A stretch of DNA of 64,000 nucleotides, from contig NW_020170385.1 in NCBI RefSeq assembly GCF_000524195.1, forward strand, positions 2,028,058 to 2,092,057. Reading direction: 5' to 3'. The translations under genes were made by a program, and so were the position numbers. This DNA is from Echinococcus granulosus. Lineage: Eukaryota; Platyhelminthes; Cestoda; Cyclophyllidea; Taeniidae. A model generated the notes under the pieces. It was not told the DNA's origin. It ran no database searches and saw only the letters and a list, made by a program, of their open reading frames with translations. Below, in pieces: positions 1 to 12,134 of the stretch. The number at the start of each line of letters is the position of its first letter. Position 1 is the first letter of the stretch.

Positions 1-16
1 GGGAAATATGAACATG

Positions 17-1083
17 TCACAAAAATTTTGTGCTTAAACGATATTCCAGAGGCATTGGACGATCCTACAAAAGTTAGTGAAAATCTAAACGGCGCTTAAA
101 CAAAATGAGCCCAATTACATACATTTGATAAGCAAGAATGGAGGAACTTAAATATACCCTCCTCTCAAAAAACAACAAAGAAAATAAAAAATTAGAACCT
201 GAACAACAAACGCTTACATCATTCCAATATACAACTTGCACGAACTTGAGGACATGATCTCGACCTAAAAAGGTTCCTTTTTCACAATTACTTATGAAGA
301 TATCGATCTAAACGAATAAAACCCCAAATAAAACCACAAGAATGCTTTACCTCATTAAACTTGGACATATCATTAAGAACTTGCTGCGCGATGTACTTTC
401 TAAGATGTGTAACGGTGGCTTTTGAAGAAATACGAAGATATTTTAAGCTCAGTGGTTTGAGGGTTGCGGAGCCTGGTTCTAGTCTTACATGAACCTGCTC
501 ATCGTTACGATGGAAATTAGGATCCGCTGGAGACTCGCTGTTTGGGATAGATTTGGCTGACCCGTCCGTCACATGATTGACACTAAGAGTTTTGTGCTCA
601 TAAATAAGGTCTACATACCGCAAAATTCACAAATGCTTAAAAATAGGAATATTACCTTCAGAAGGAGGAGGAGATTGACCGATAAATCGATAGAAGTCTG
701 ACCGACTTTTTCTTTCAGCTAAACGAAATATTGTTAAATACAACTACCTTCTTTAAGATTTGGCACAATTTTGTAAACAATGTCTTGCAAGGTTCGATCA
801 GCGCTGCATAATGACTAATTACGTCAGAATAACATACCTGATATAGTTAAGCGGATGACTTTGGTGAATAGTTATATCACACACTGGACACGTATTGTTG
901 GTAGACAAATACTTTACAATACAAGACTTACAAACTACAAGTAAAGAGATGAATACGCCTACATGGATGAAGACATTCAGTTATTGAGACCGCGTCAATC
1001 AAGTAACCATGGCATATGTTACAAATAAGATGGGGGTTAAGGTAAGCTAAGTCAATATGTTCGTTTATGGACATTTCCTGCAT
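17..1083 (-). CDS. PCGF3: Polycomb group RING finger protein, PCGF3/5 type, 7 exons
   Basis: Subunit of variant Polycomb repressive complex 1, pairing with RING1 to ubiquitinate histone H2A in the nucleus. Exons read on the minus strand: 1083-963, 934-838, 803-748, 718-656, 610-351, 307-218, 64-17; the phases join to 244 aa (human PCGF3 is 242). The RING ligands are all visible: C21, C24, C37, H39, C42, C45, C56, C59, with the family signature ITECLHPFC. It is followed by [13 protein letters not shown] and a C-terminal RAWUL domain (about residues 150-244; [24 protein letters not shown]). The string FHRNDEQV just before RAWUL points to PCGF3/5 rather than BMI1. Introns are 28, 34, 29, 45, 43 and 153 bp. 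The start is the ATG at 1083; another Met lies three codons downstream, and no ATG was seen further upstream in this frame. The gene lies entirely inside the window, close to its left edge. Confidence 0.93.
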
Positions 1084-1789
1084 CAAATCACACGGACAAC
1101 CTGCTGAACACAAAGACCAGACGAACAAACACCGGATTCAACACGCGCGCACGAAAACATAAATATCAAAACAAAACCAAAAATTTACNNNNNNNNNNNN
1201 NNNNNNNNNNNNNNNNNNNNNNNNNNNNNNNNNNNNNNNNNNNNNNNNNNNNNNNNNNNNNNNNNNNNNNNNNNNNNNNNNNNNNNNNCGAACATAGTAA
1301 CGTAAATACAAAACTTTGAAGGAACTGGCAGTTTGCTATTATTACTTTTCAACCCTTCTGCGAATCATGCTGTCAAGATCATAAATCAGGTATGTCGAAA
1401 CGACACAAAAGCAAGCTGTCAGGCAGTCCAAAGGTGACAACCGGCCCAGCACCGCTAGAACCTAAACGAATCCCCTAAACTTTTAGGGACCCCCACAAGG
1501 AACTACCGTCCGCGACCTGACAAGGGGACATGCGGAACCACCGCGAACTACCACCCCGAGACGACATGAAACCAAAAGAGGCGGCAAGTTGCAGCCCCCG
1601 GCGAGGGCAACCCAGCACCAAAGTAGTCCACCCAACCTCTAACGGAAACGGCGACCTCGACAGAGCGTCTGCCGGACACAAGGACGAACGAAGCTAAGGG
1701 AACCCCGACCCACAGGAACCGCCCAGGGGAAAGGAATACACAAGAACGCCAACAACACCAGAAAAAACGCGTCCTTGCAAATTGTCATT
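1084..1789. other. Spacer between PCGF3 and eS7, with assembly gap
   Basis: No gene is supported here. It would hold the PCGF3 promoter and the eS7 3' end. A 100 bp gap interrupts it at 1189-1288. The GC-richer part at 1480-1720 gives short open frames on the minus strand without family resemblance; they are probably chance. Confidence 0.5.
1189..1288. other. Assembly gap, 100 N
   Basis: A run of exactly 100 undetermined bases. The fixed length is a scaffolding convention, so the true distance is unknown. Confidence 0.99.
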
Positions 1790-2431
1790 TTACAGTACCC
1801 AATCTGGGAATTCAATGGCCACATCTTTCCCAGACAGTTTCTTGTACAATCCAGTTATCGTCTTTAGCTAAAAGGAAATCAACCCTGAATATCAATTACC
1901 TTATGTTCAACGTAGTTCCTCTGAGCAATATCAAGGTGGCACTTAATCAGCGAACTCCCGTCAATTTTAACCTGAGTACGCTGACCAACAATTTCAGCAG
2001 GATAAACAATGTCTTTTAAGATGGCTTGATGAACCGCGGTAAGAGTGCGACTTCTTGGACGCTTCTGTTTGGGATTGCTCTTACATTTCCTACGTGGCTT
2101 AGGCAAGATCCGCCTAAAAGCAACGATAAAGACCTGCGGACCCCGTAGTTTTTTCTCCAATTCTCCAACCAAACGATTGTGCAGCAGGTGGTAAGTGCGC
2201 AATTGAGGGACAGGAACGTAGATGACAATAGCCTTTTCGTGGCCGATGGAGAACTCCTATAGTCCAAATCAATTCCACGGCCTAATTTACCTTAGCACCA
2301 CAAAAGTAAATCATCTTAACCAACTCCGACATATCCTCATGTGATTGCAGGTCCACCAAGGTACCAGCGATTTCCTCCTCCAATGGGGTGGGAGCCGTTT
2401 TGTCGGGTTTTAACAGTTTCGCAAGTGTCAT
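1790..2431 (-). CDS. RPS7: 40S ribosomal protein S7 (eS7), 3 exons
   Basis: Structural protein of the small ribosomal subunit, also needed for 18S rRNA maturation. Exons on the minus strand: 2431-2291, 2256-1900, 1867-1790, all joined in phase 0, giving 191 aa (human 194). Diagnostic stretches are [45 protein letters not shown] and the C-terminal [15 protein letters not shown]. The two introns are only 34 and 32 bp. Upstream of the ATG the minus strand carries a pyrimidine-rich CTTATCTCTTC stretch, as expected for a 5'-TOP ribosomal-protein mRNA, and a TTTTAG just before the ATG that could serve as a (trans-)splice acceptor; both readings are inference. It faces the spinster gene head to head. 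Confidence 0.95.
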
Positions 2432-3032
2432 TGCTAAAATGCACGAAGAGATAAGCAAAAACCCAGATTACGCACCATGAGCTGGTCGCACAAAAAACCG
2501 CACGCTTTCAAGTAGCCCGGACTTAGTGCAGGGAATAGGCTAAAACGAACCAAGTTAAAATGTCTAGTCAATTATAAACTTATTTTAGTTATTGTGTTTA
2601 TATTCTAGTCAATAAGTTAAAACAAAATCTTTATGTAATTTGCAAGAATAAAGGAGCTTGCATTTTATGCTATTCTTACGTATTTAACATGTTTAAACTT
2701 TGTTAAAGTTATTTTTTTTTCGTGACATATTGTTGCTTTTTATGTTTAAATTGCTTTTATTTTTTTAACTAGTAATACCTCTACATCTTTGTTTTTAAAA
2801 GTGTTAGCTTTTTTGCAAATTCTTTGATCCCAAAAGTTTTGCTTACTTCCATACTAGCTGGTGTATACAGTCTTCACCAACCAAATAAATATAAATTATT
2901 ACAATTTGGCAGTTTTCATTTTTTTCCTGTGTTTACAAATGATAGCTAATAATTTGGTTTTCATTCGCTTGTTTAATCATCCCACAATGCGCTACAATCT
3001 CGTTCACATACTGATTATGTGCCTCTGAGGTG
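2432..3032. promoter_or_regulatory. Shared upstream region of eS7 (-) and spinster (+)
   Basis: 601 bp separate the two divergent start codons, so both promoters and 5' UTRs must lie here. The half next to spinster is strongly AT-rich, with several T runs (2700-2960); the half next to eS7 is more GC-rich. No TATA box or known motif can be singled out with confidence. Confidence 0.5.
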
Positions 3033-6000
3033 ATGTCTCTTAGCGGTTCGGATTTTGCTGCTAGTAATGCTCATGATGGTGTCTTCCGCAATGCTCCATT
3101 TTCCATCTTAAGGCTTAACAGCTCACATTTGACTTCTGTGCTCTTGCTATTTTGCGTCAACTTCCTTAATTACATGGATAGATTTACAATCGCTGGTTTG
3201 TATTCCCTTTTTTTATTTTTCCAAAGGTATTCCTGATATGATAAGGAGCTATTACCGCATTGATAGCAAGCGGCTTGGTCTTTTGCAAACGTCTTTTATA
3301 ATGTCTTACATGTTCCTGAGCCCTGTGTTTGGCTACTTGGGCGATAGATGGAAACGCAAATATCTACTGGTTATTGGGCTCTTTATTTGGTCTATGGTGT
3401 CTCTTGCCAGTTCTTTCGTACCTTCCAGCGTAATTTTATTGTATTCCAAATTGTACTTTAGAATTTCGGACTATTTCTCATACTAAGATGCATAGTTGGC
3501 GTTGGTGAAGCTAGTTACTCCACTTTGGCACCTACTATTCTAACTGATCTTTTCACTGGAAACTCTCGTACCTCTGTTCTCGGTTTTTTCTACTTTGCGG
3601 TCCCCGTGGGAAGGTAAGTATTCCTGCAAATAAACTCTATTTCACTATTCTAGTGGTCTTGGCTTCGTTTTGGGCTCTGCTGTCGCGCATGCTACCAGCA
3701 ATTGGGCATGGGCACTTCGCATTACCCCTCCACTTGGACTTTTTTGCCTACTTGCCCTCGTTTTTTTCCACATGGATCCACCACGTGGACTGGCTGATGG
3801 TGCAGTTCATCTCCATGCAACTTCTTGGTGGTCAGATCTTCGAAGTCTCTCATCCAATCGCTGTTTTTTGCTCCTCTCTGTCGGATTCACTGGCAATTGT
3901 TTTGTCCTTGGTGCCCTTTCTTGGTTCTCTGTGGACTATATTCAAGATGCCATAAATGCGAGATGTCATGGAAACGCCTCTGACTACCCGTGAGCACCCA
4001 TTTACCAGGACCTAATAATCCAACTCCGATGTATGTTAAAGACTTATGGTTTTTTATAGCGTAGCACTTCTTTTCGGCCTGAGCACTTGCCTTGCGGGTC
4101 TTCTGGGTGTTGTTGTGGGTACTTCCTTGGCACAGAGATTAAGAGCCTATTCTATTCTTGTTGATGCCTACGTCAGCGGGATGGGTCTACTTCTGAGTGC
4201 TCCTTTTGTGTTTGCAGGCCTTGTCGCACCAATTTACAATTTTTATTTATGCTTGGTATGTTCGGCACCGTTTATTGATGTATGGCTTTCTATTTAGATA
4301 AACAGAACGCAGATATATATCCATTCAATCATTTCTCTTGGTCGAACCTTTTCATTTATGTTGTTAAGATTTCTTTTTACTAAAAAGATGCCTTTTAGGT
4401 AAGTATTTCTGTTATAGCTTTGAATATGGCAGCCACGTATAAAGCGTTCTGATTCATCTGCACGTTACGAACACCCCTTTTGTTTGTCCTGTTTTTAATT
4501 TGATGCTTTACATCCTTGACATTTTAGGGATTTGTTTTTGCTGGACAATTTCTAATTTGTCTGAATTGGCCTCTCATATCAGATATGACAATGGTAGGTA
4601 AATGGTTTTACTTAAAGATTTTTAAGCATATTCAAACGTTCTTCTTCCTAGAATCAAATAGTAATGTATTGCCCATTGATGCTCCTTCTTACGTATTGCA
4701 AGGGTTGAGATGGCTATCATTATCGCGTATTATTTATTACTTGCTCCTTTTCTCACGGTTTGACACCCGTCATCTACTATCTCAAAATTAATTCATTTAC
4801 TAGTGTTACAACTACATTTTTTCCCAAAAGACTTGTCCACTTCTTAGATAAAGAGTTGCCCTGTATATCAGTTACGTTTTCTCGACTCAAATAATCAAAT
4901 CAAATCGTAACAGATTGTTATTTAAACTAGTATGCTAATGGAAGTCGTCATTCATTGGAACGTACCTAGGTGATTTTTCGCGTCTACAAAATCACGAAAA
5001 CCCCAACAATCTTCTCGCTGTTCCGTGTTTAAGCTCCAAATATTTGCTTTGAAGTTAACTGTCTCAATATCAGATACATTTTCAAATATGCTTGTACTTT
5101 GTAGAACTGTAATTGAAAATCGCCCGCAAAATTAACGACAACTAAGAAATCAAATGAAATGGTGTGCGCTTCTATTTCTTTCAGTCGATTGTAATTCCCA
5201 CTCGTCGGGCGACTGCCAATGCGTTCCAGATGCTCATGACGCATGCCTTTGGTGATGCTATCAGTCCCTTCATTATCGGCATCGTAAGCCCATCTATTGG
5301 CTTCTACTTGCTCTTACTGACTGCATCCCACGGAAAGGAGTAGTGCAGTGAAAGTAGATCTCCAGTGTTAAAATAATTTCTTGCATGATGCGAATTCGAA
5401 TTGCACCCCGAAGGATGCTGTTTTGGGATTTGTTTGTTCGTAACAAATGTTCCAACCGAGTGTGTTGCGTTGCAGGTCTTGGCCCCAATCGCAGTCATCC
5501 ACAGAGCATTCAAAGCGTAATGTAGACCAGAAAACAACCAATTCAGTTTATCAATTGCAGGTCACAAAGCTTGATTCTGCCTCAAGCAAATGTTATGGAT
5601 GGTTCGTAGCATAAAGGGAATAGTTGGTTGCCACAACTAAAGACATATCAGATACACCAAGCCGTTTGGTGCCTTACCTAATCCGATTTTCAGATCGCTG
5701 ATGCTCAGCAAACGCCTGAGTCGGTGATGTCGCGCTACCTGGGCATGCAACGGGCCCTTTTTATTAATGTATTCATTTGCATCCTATCCGGATTCCTACT
5801 CCTTTGCGCTTCCTGGTACTTAGAGCCAGCAAAGGCGCGTGTCCAATTTATTGTTGATGGTGAGGCTGACTAGTGGATTTCTCTGCCGGAACTACATAAG
5901 TTTATATTAAGTCTGTCTACTTAATTTTCCTAGCCTCAAGGGTGGAGCACCTCGACGTTCACGAGGCGGAGATGGAGGCAGAAAGACGGCCGCTTTTACC

Positions 6001-6076
6001 TGGTGACGATTACGGCACATTAGCGCAACCCGCTTCCTGGCTGTCCTTTGCACAATCGAACGTCGTGGTTTCATGA
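3033..6076 (+). CDS. SPNS1: Spinster-type MFS transporter, 9 exons
   Basis: Multi-pass transporter of the major facilitator superfamily. Vertebrate spinster proteins export lysophospholipids or sphingosine-1-phosphate from lysosomes or cells. Exons: 3033-3195, 3227-3429, 3462-3613, 3654-3989, 4060-4255, 4528-4593, 5185-5283, 5694-5859, 5934-6076; the sum is exactly 508 codons (507 aa; human SPNS1 about 528). Family hallmarks are [10 protein letters not shown] in TM1, the MFS motif [25 protein letters not shown] in TM4, YFAVPVGSGLG, and [14 protein letters not shown] with [13 protein letters not shown] in the C half. A hydrophilic C-terminal tail of about 45 residues follows the last membrane span. 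The first three introns are 31, 32 and 40 bp and later ones reach 591 bp, so intron size grows towards the 3' end. The paralogue (SPNS1, 2 or 3) is not certain. Confidence 0.93.
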
Positions 6077-6984
6077 CTGCACCATTTAATCACCTGATGT
6101 ATTCGTCACATGAAGTGTTTTATTTACTAATCTTATATCTCCTACTATTGAGTTCGTATTTCTCTCTGTTTCGCACTCAAAGTGGTTCAGAAATCCGCAA
6201 TAGCTCAGAATCCGACACCATACTTATTCCCTACTGACATGAATTACTCGCTTTAATGAATACCACACTTCCATAATCCAGCGTTACTCAAACAAAGAAG
6301 ACCGTTTGGACCTAACATCTCTTCAGAGTCCTTATTGCAGCCTTATACTTGCCCTCCCTACGGAGTAATTAAGGGTTGGGTCGTTGTGATTATTTGGTCC
6401 TTTTATTCAAAAACTATCACTGGTAGTGTGTCTCTAGGTGGATTGACATTGTGGGCGCACATATTGCTAAATTTTCACTGTAATGCGGTCTTATGATTTG
6501 AATTTTTACCACTACTGAATCACCAGATCAGGCAGTCCATTCTATAAAGATGTGAACGAAAAGCGTTAGCACGCGACCTGCAGTCGTTAGTTCGTTCACT
6601 TGAACTAAATGCCACTCAAAAGTTGAGGGTCCTGCTAACAAATCTATAAAAGTTGCCTTCACAACTGGACCTTTTCCGCCAGCGATGGTGTACGAATGAG
6701 CAGAATTTGAGGGAGAGACAAACAGGACGGGCGGTAAGATTAAATTGAAGACTTGATATTCTGGTAAACAAGTACCAAAAATACACGGAGTCAACTGTTC
6801 CCAGGGGAGGCCGTTACAAAGGCAGGTTGTAAAGAGTTGGATTGCATACTTGGAAATTAAGGGAATGATTCAATTGACAAAAGTATAAAACCCGCGTATC
6901 AATGAATCTACATACACATAAGTTGCGTTAAATAATCAAAAAAGTGATTTAGACCGGTTCAAATGACCTCATTGGTGGCCTCAG
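6077..6984. other. Spacer between convergent spinster and TMEM120
   Basis: Holds the two 3' UTRs. An 88-codon minus-strand open frame at 6528-6794 has no family resemblance and is probably chance. No repeat or RNA gene was seen. Confidence 0.5.
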
Positions 6985-9900
6985 CTACTTCTCCTTCTGA
7001 GAGTCTGGCACTACTCCTTTTGACTCCAAATGAAAACTGGTGCTGTACTTTTTACTCAGATAGCCGCGCTTGCGAGGATTCAGAAGGGCCAACTTCTGTT
7101 TCACAACCATGAGGGTGGTGAGAAGGTTGCCAGTGGCAACAAAGGCGTAGATTAGTCCAACGACTGCTGGCTGGGAGAAATAAAAGTATTTTCTGTCACC
7201 GTAGCAAAGCGAGAGGGAGCGTCTTCTCTAGAGTGAAGGTTTGTTGTAATAGTAAGAAAGCAGACACGGGGGAATAATGCCGCAACCGATAAGAGAAGTG
7301 TATAAAACCTGAATACGATACAATGGAAAGGCTTGTTTAATTCTAGACAGTGTAAGGCTGAGGCAGCGAAGGGGATGAAATCGATGTGCACCGAGTGGAC
7401 AACACCATGATAAAACTCATAGACGGTTACGCTTCATGTAGGTGAATTGCGTGCACACATGGTGAGGGCAGGTTTTGTGAGTGTGAATTCATTGCAAGCA
7501 TCTCTATGATGCATACAGCCATTTAGGCCATTCAAAACATTAAAATGCATACAATTTCGAAAAAATGTATAACCTTGGTGTAAAAGTGATTATAGCAGGG
7601 ATATACTGACACAATACCAATTCGTGACAGTAAAAAGATCGCGCTCGTGAATACTAGTTAGGTGACGGCCATAGTTACAAGGGAGTGCTTAAATATGGGG
7701 TTAGAAAACTGATGCACTGCTTGACGTGACTGTCGTACCTATTCGGGTAATCACGAAGGTTTATTATTGAACGGCACGCGGCGATGAATAGGCGGCTCCG
7801 AGACCGCGTGTCGGAGCTCACGCGTTTGAACAGAAAAACATCGTTACCACAGTCTTTACCAAACTAGATCGGTCACAGGAATAAATCCGCACAGTGGTAC
7901 TCAAAAACTGATAATATTCAAATAGTGTGACATAGACAAACTTCCAGCAATTAATCGTAGTCATTTGAGCCGATAACTAAAGGTGCTTCCCGAAATTCAT
8001 GCATAAACAGGCGTAGAAAAGTGCAAGCACAATTCGTTTACTTCCAACTTAAAGCCTATCAACTAGCAAGTTTTTGCAATCAACGCTGAATGGAGTAACA
8101 GCGATAAACAAATTTTGAATTGATGCCGCGTTTCAGTACCTCATGCACCTTACAAGAACTTGGATGACAAATACTCTACCGCTTACAGGAATGCAGATAA
8201 AATGTGCGAATTCGCGTGTGCTTCACTCTACACAAGCAACAGATGCAACCCGTGGGTCGCCACATTACCACGTCCCTGATTTCCCAGTCCTGGTCATTTT
8301 TATTTTAATCTTACCTCCGTGCGAATCTAATGCACCCCAAAAACTAGCTTCATTGATCTGTTCCAAACTGAATGGTTTTCCAGTAAGGCAAATTATAGGA
8401 TCGAATTCAATTGAAAAACGGCAAAAATACACTATACATTTACCGTTGCAGAAACTACGAGACAACATAAATAGATGCTGCCTTTTCCCGCAAGTGGCAA
8501 GAGGGAGGCTTTGCCGCATACTGGGCCATTACACAGGAAAAAAGGGTAAACTGACCTGCCACTCTTGACAATAAGGTGCCCGTGAGATGCGATAGAGAAC
8601 ATAGGCATTGTGGATCTGGAAAGCGTACGCACTGAGCAAGAAGACGAGTACGAATGACAACCTGCTCGACATCCATGACATATAGCCATCTAATACCGAC
8701 AAAAAGGCACGTGCTCAATGATTTTTGCAATATAAAGCAACAGAACATAATATGCTTTCGTGAAAACTATGTACATCATAAAAATACGACACGAAAGAAC
8801 AATGATTGCAGCTGGCTTTTCATGACTAGAAATCAAGATATAGCTCCAGTGGATAGAAAAAGCAAACCCACCGACTGTTATATCCATGGAGGGTCTTTCA
8901 CCAAGAGCTCTCAACTTGTATAGACAGCCTACTTGATAATAATATTGCATACACTGAACAATGACTAAAAATAGGGGAAAATAAAACTTTGAAGTGGATA
9001 AGGCAAAGTGTAAATCTATTGGAGAGCGAGCCAAACAGACCTAGATGACTCCAGTAAAGCAATGTTGACTTTAAAGTGACTTTCACCAGCATTAAACTAT
9101 TCTATCCACACTTGGTTATCCATTTACCGATTACTCGTTAAAATTACTCTCATAAGTGAATATAAAACAGTGACCGTGGGCAGTTGAAATTCCACAGTTA
9201 ACGCCACTATCCAGACGCTATCACAGAGCAGCTAAAGCTTAATAGAATATTATCAGATGGGTGCCATCTTAAAAAAATAAGATGTAAGCACAAAAACAAT
9301 AGACCCTGCTAGATTAGCGGAATATTATCACTCAGACCAAATATCATGACCTTGAAAATATAACCTTCGATGCCATTCAGTTGATTAGCAACATAGCGCT
9401 CCTGCGGATCCCTTCCATCATTATGTTTATTATCAACACTCTGACTCCTGTTGTCTACACCCAAACCACCTGTTAGTTGCAGCATCAGCAAGATCTGGTG
9501 CTGCAGTATCAAAGCATGAAGTAATGCTTACGTATATAAAAGACGTATAGCATGAACTGGTCGCGGAACTCCGAGTAGGAGCGTGACGATGGCCTAAAAA
9601 GGTAGATCAGAAGAATCACTAGAAAGTGGCCAGATGGCTCAAAAAGGCAATAAAATTGCAAAAAAATACTTTAATTGATTTAAAATAGCTCAAGCAGCAA
9701 CTATGTACAATACGATCAAAACAACCCCCAAGCGACCAATGTAGACGCAACGAGTGGGCAAGGCCACCACTTCCGGGATGAGCGTGACGGCACCTCAACA
9801 AACGCTTGCGTTCTCGGATTTGAAACAGGCGGACAGTATTTAGAAAAAAGCAACTATCAGAATAAATATGGGAGAACTGCAGTATGAAACTTATCGAGAA

Positions 9901-12134
9901 GTCGCATTTCCGTTTCTAGCTGCTGTCTGCAGTCGAAAAGCAGTGCTGTTTGGTCATTTAAACATCATCGAGGCAATCAATGCATTTACTACCAATGCAA
10001 GAAATCCAACTACTTTACAAAATTGCTGCATTCAATTAACTTATGCAATAAAATCAATCAGTTATGCCTGAAAAACTGCTGGGGATGCCTACAACCCCAG
10101 AAATAGCGGTCCTGTTTTCCAGTTCTAGAATTTGCTACAGGTTCCCCTTCTCAAACGGTCTGAAACACCCCACGGATAGCGCTATCGCTGATGCCTTCCT
10201 TTGTTGGTCGATAATGGCGTAGTTGCACTTTGAGTGTGCCAATATTCGCAATAAGGCCGTATCCAATACAAATACTATAAATAAGCGAGAATGGGACCAA
10301 CCCACGCCCCAGCACCCTAGCAGACTGACGTGAACGCAAGGATTGTACTTTGGCTGCACCTACGTTACCGGTACGAGGGCCCTCTCTCAATTACTCCGAT
10401 TGAGATCGCAGTAGCGTCCGTGCTCACACAAACACCAGCACATAACAAAAACCGTACTGAAAGTGCGATATGCTAGAAGATTCTAGACGAGGCCGATACC
10501 AATTGTATGAATTCTGTAGAAAATACAGAGGTCCGAGAATCTTGGTTTATCGTTCATGGTATTTTACAGAGGTGACACACGAATAGACTAGTCGATACTG
10601 TAACTTTAAACGAGGACGAATATTAGCCTCACCTTTAAATAGCATCGCTGACCTCGGTAATCCCTAACCCGCTGCCATCAAACAATTTAAGGGCAGGTTA
10701 TTTATGTTAAAAAAGAAATATTGTACAAAAACAGTACTCTGATGAGACACAATCAAAATATAGTGTCAATAAAATGATATACCAAAAGGCATTGCAACAT
10801 ACCAGATAAGCATGACAGCCGCCTCAGCAGTGAGGATAAAGTGATACATGGCCCACCAACCCTTAATACGAGACCCATTTTGCATAAGGATCCGTTCACG
10901 GATAGTCAAAGTGCAGTAATACCAAACAATGAGAAGGTGGATTATTGAATCCAATAAACTAGGAAGCAAATGAAAACTCCTTTTAGAAGAGAACTAGAAA
11001 GTTAGTAGTGAAAGGCTAATAAGGCTACTTCTGGCGAATGAACATTGACATGGCAAATCGAGTTGATAAACGCATAAGAGCAGCATGGATGTCTTCAGCC
11101 AAGTCATGAATGCCATTTATCTTTCCACCTTAAATTCACGTACCTTAAAACTTCTTTTATCTTACTCAGGGCTTCACTATTAAAGAAAGAGTCAGTAACG
11201 ATATTACGTCAAAAGCAAAAAGAGGGTGTATAGGTCCCTATGACTGCTGGAAAAGAACAGTACTCGAACAACAACAAAAACGAGCTTCAAAACTACTGTT
11301 ACTAGATTTGATTACAAATTCACTTCCTTCAAAGATTGAATAGTTGACATAAGAATAGGTCCTTGAGTTTGTCAAAAGCTTACCTGTATTGATTGAAGAA
11401 GTAAAGGAAGAGAGCGTAGATGCTAATGATGGCAGAGACGGTGATCTTGAAATTCTCGTAGTTGTTTTTATACTCAAATTTATCCTGTTTACTAGTGAAG
11501 GAAACGTCCACTGTTCCAAGAATGATTCTCAAATACAGTCTATCAACAATGTCATCATAAACATTTACAATGACACCCATACCCATTTTGTTTGGGAAGG
11601 CAGTCTTCCATATCTCGGAGAATGTGAGCCTTGTCTTCGAAACTGTTCTTCATCACGGCTAACTCCACTTGATCATGTATATTAGGGGATGACTCAAGTC
11701 TACAAAATAAGAGATTAAGGAAGTTATAACTAAGAGTCATTATGACTGGCGTAAGCTATTAATGCTTTTATTTGCATAAGCTAAGGCTTATTAATCAATT
11801 TTAGCGGAAACACTTAAGATCCACGAAACGAAGTTCGATAATGGTGAAAATGCCTGTAGGGAGAGGGCGCACAAAGGGTCTACATCTCAGATTGCGCATA
11901 AAACTTGACCAAACCTACAAACGCGCAAAGGTATAAACACACGCACGCACGTCCTTACCGAGACAACTTAGATCGAAGCATCTTGATGTACATCTTGTAG
12001 TGCTTGATGTCGCGTTTGCAAGCGTTTTGGTCCGCCTTTATCTTTTCAGAGAGTTCAATGTATTGCTCATAGCGTTTTACAAAGGCATCGAACTCACTCT
12101 CAAATTTCTCAGCCATTTGCTTCATATCCTCCAT
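6985..12134 (-). CDS. TMEM120: TMEM120 family membrane protein (TACAN-like), 8 exons
   Basis: Polytopic protein of the nuclear envelope/ER. TMEM120A/TACAN has been linked to adipocyte differentiation and mechanical pain sensing, and its fold resembles a fatty-acid elongase. Exons on the minus strand: 12134-11959, 11699-11583, 11539-11384, 10958-10803, 9593-9532, 8964-8872, 8689-8556, 7170-6985; the phases close to 359 aa (human A and B 343 and 339). An N-terminal coiled coil (residues 1-90) leads to [13 protein letters not shown]. Then come the hallmark [12 protein letters not shown] and [29 protein letters not shown], and a last span near [15 protein letters not shown]. Introns range from 43 to 1385 bp. 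The tail (ending SQKEK) runs longer than in the human proteins. A possible non-coding first exon lies near 12462-12505: on the minus strand it ends in GACAG followed by GTAAAC. A 141-codon open frame on the opposite strand (8143-8568) is only a shadow. Confidence 0.94.

Noticed and set aside
928..1128. 66-codon open frame starting at 1128 as the PCGF3 N-terminus
   Set aside because: Its first codon is TTG, and its 3' end runs into the 28 bp intron; the ATG at 1083 gives the family length.
8143..8568. 141-codon plus-strand open frame
   Set aside because: It lies antisense to introns and exon 7 of TMEM120, whose exon structure is firm.
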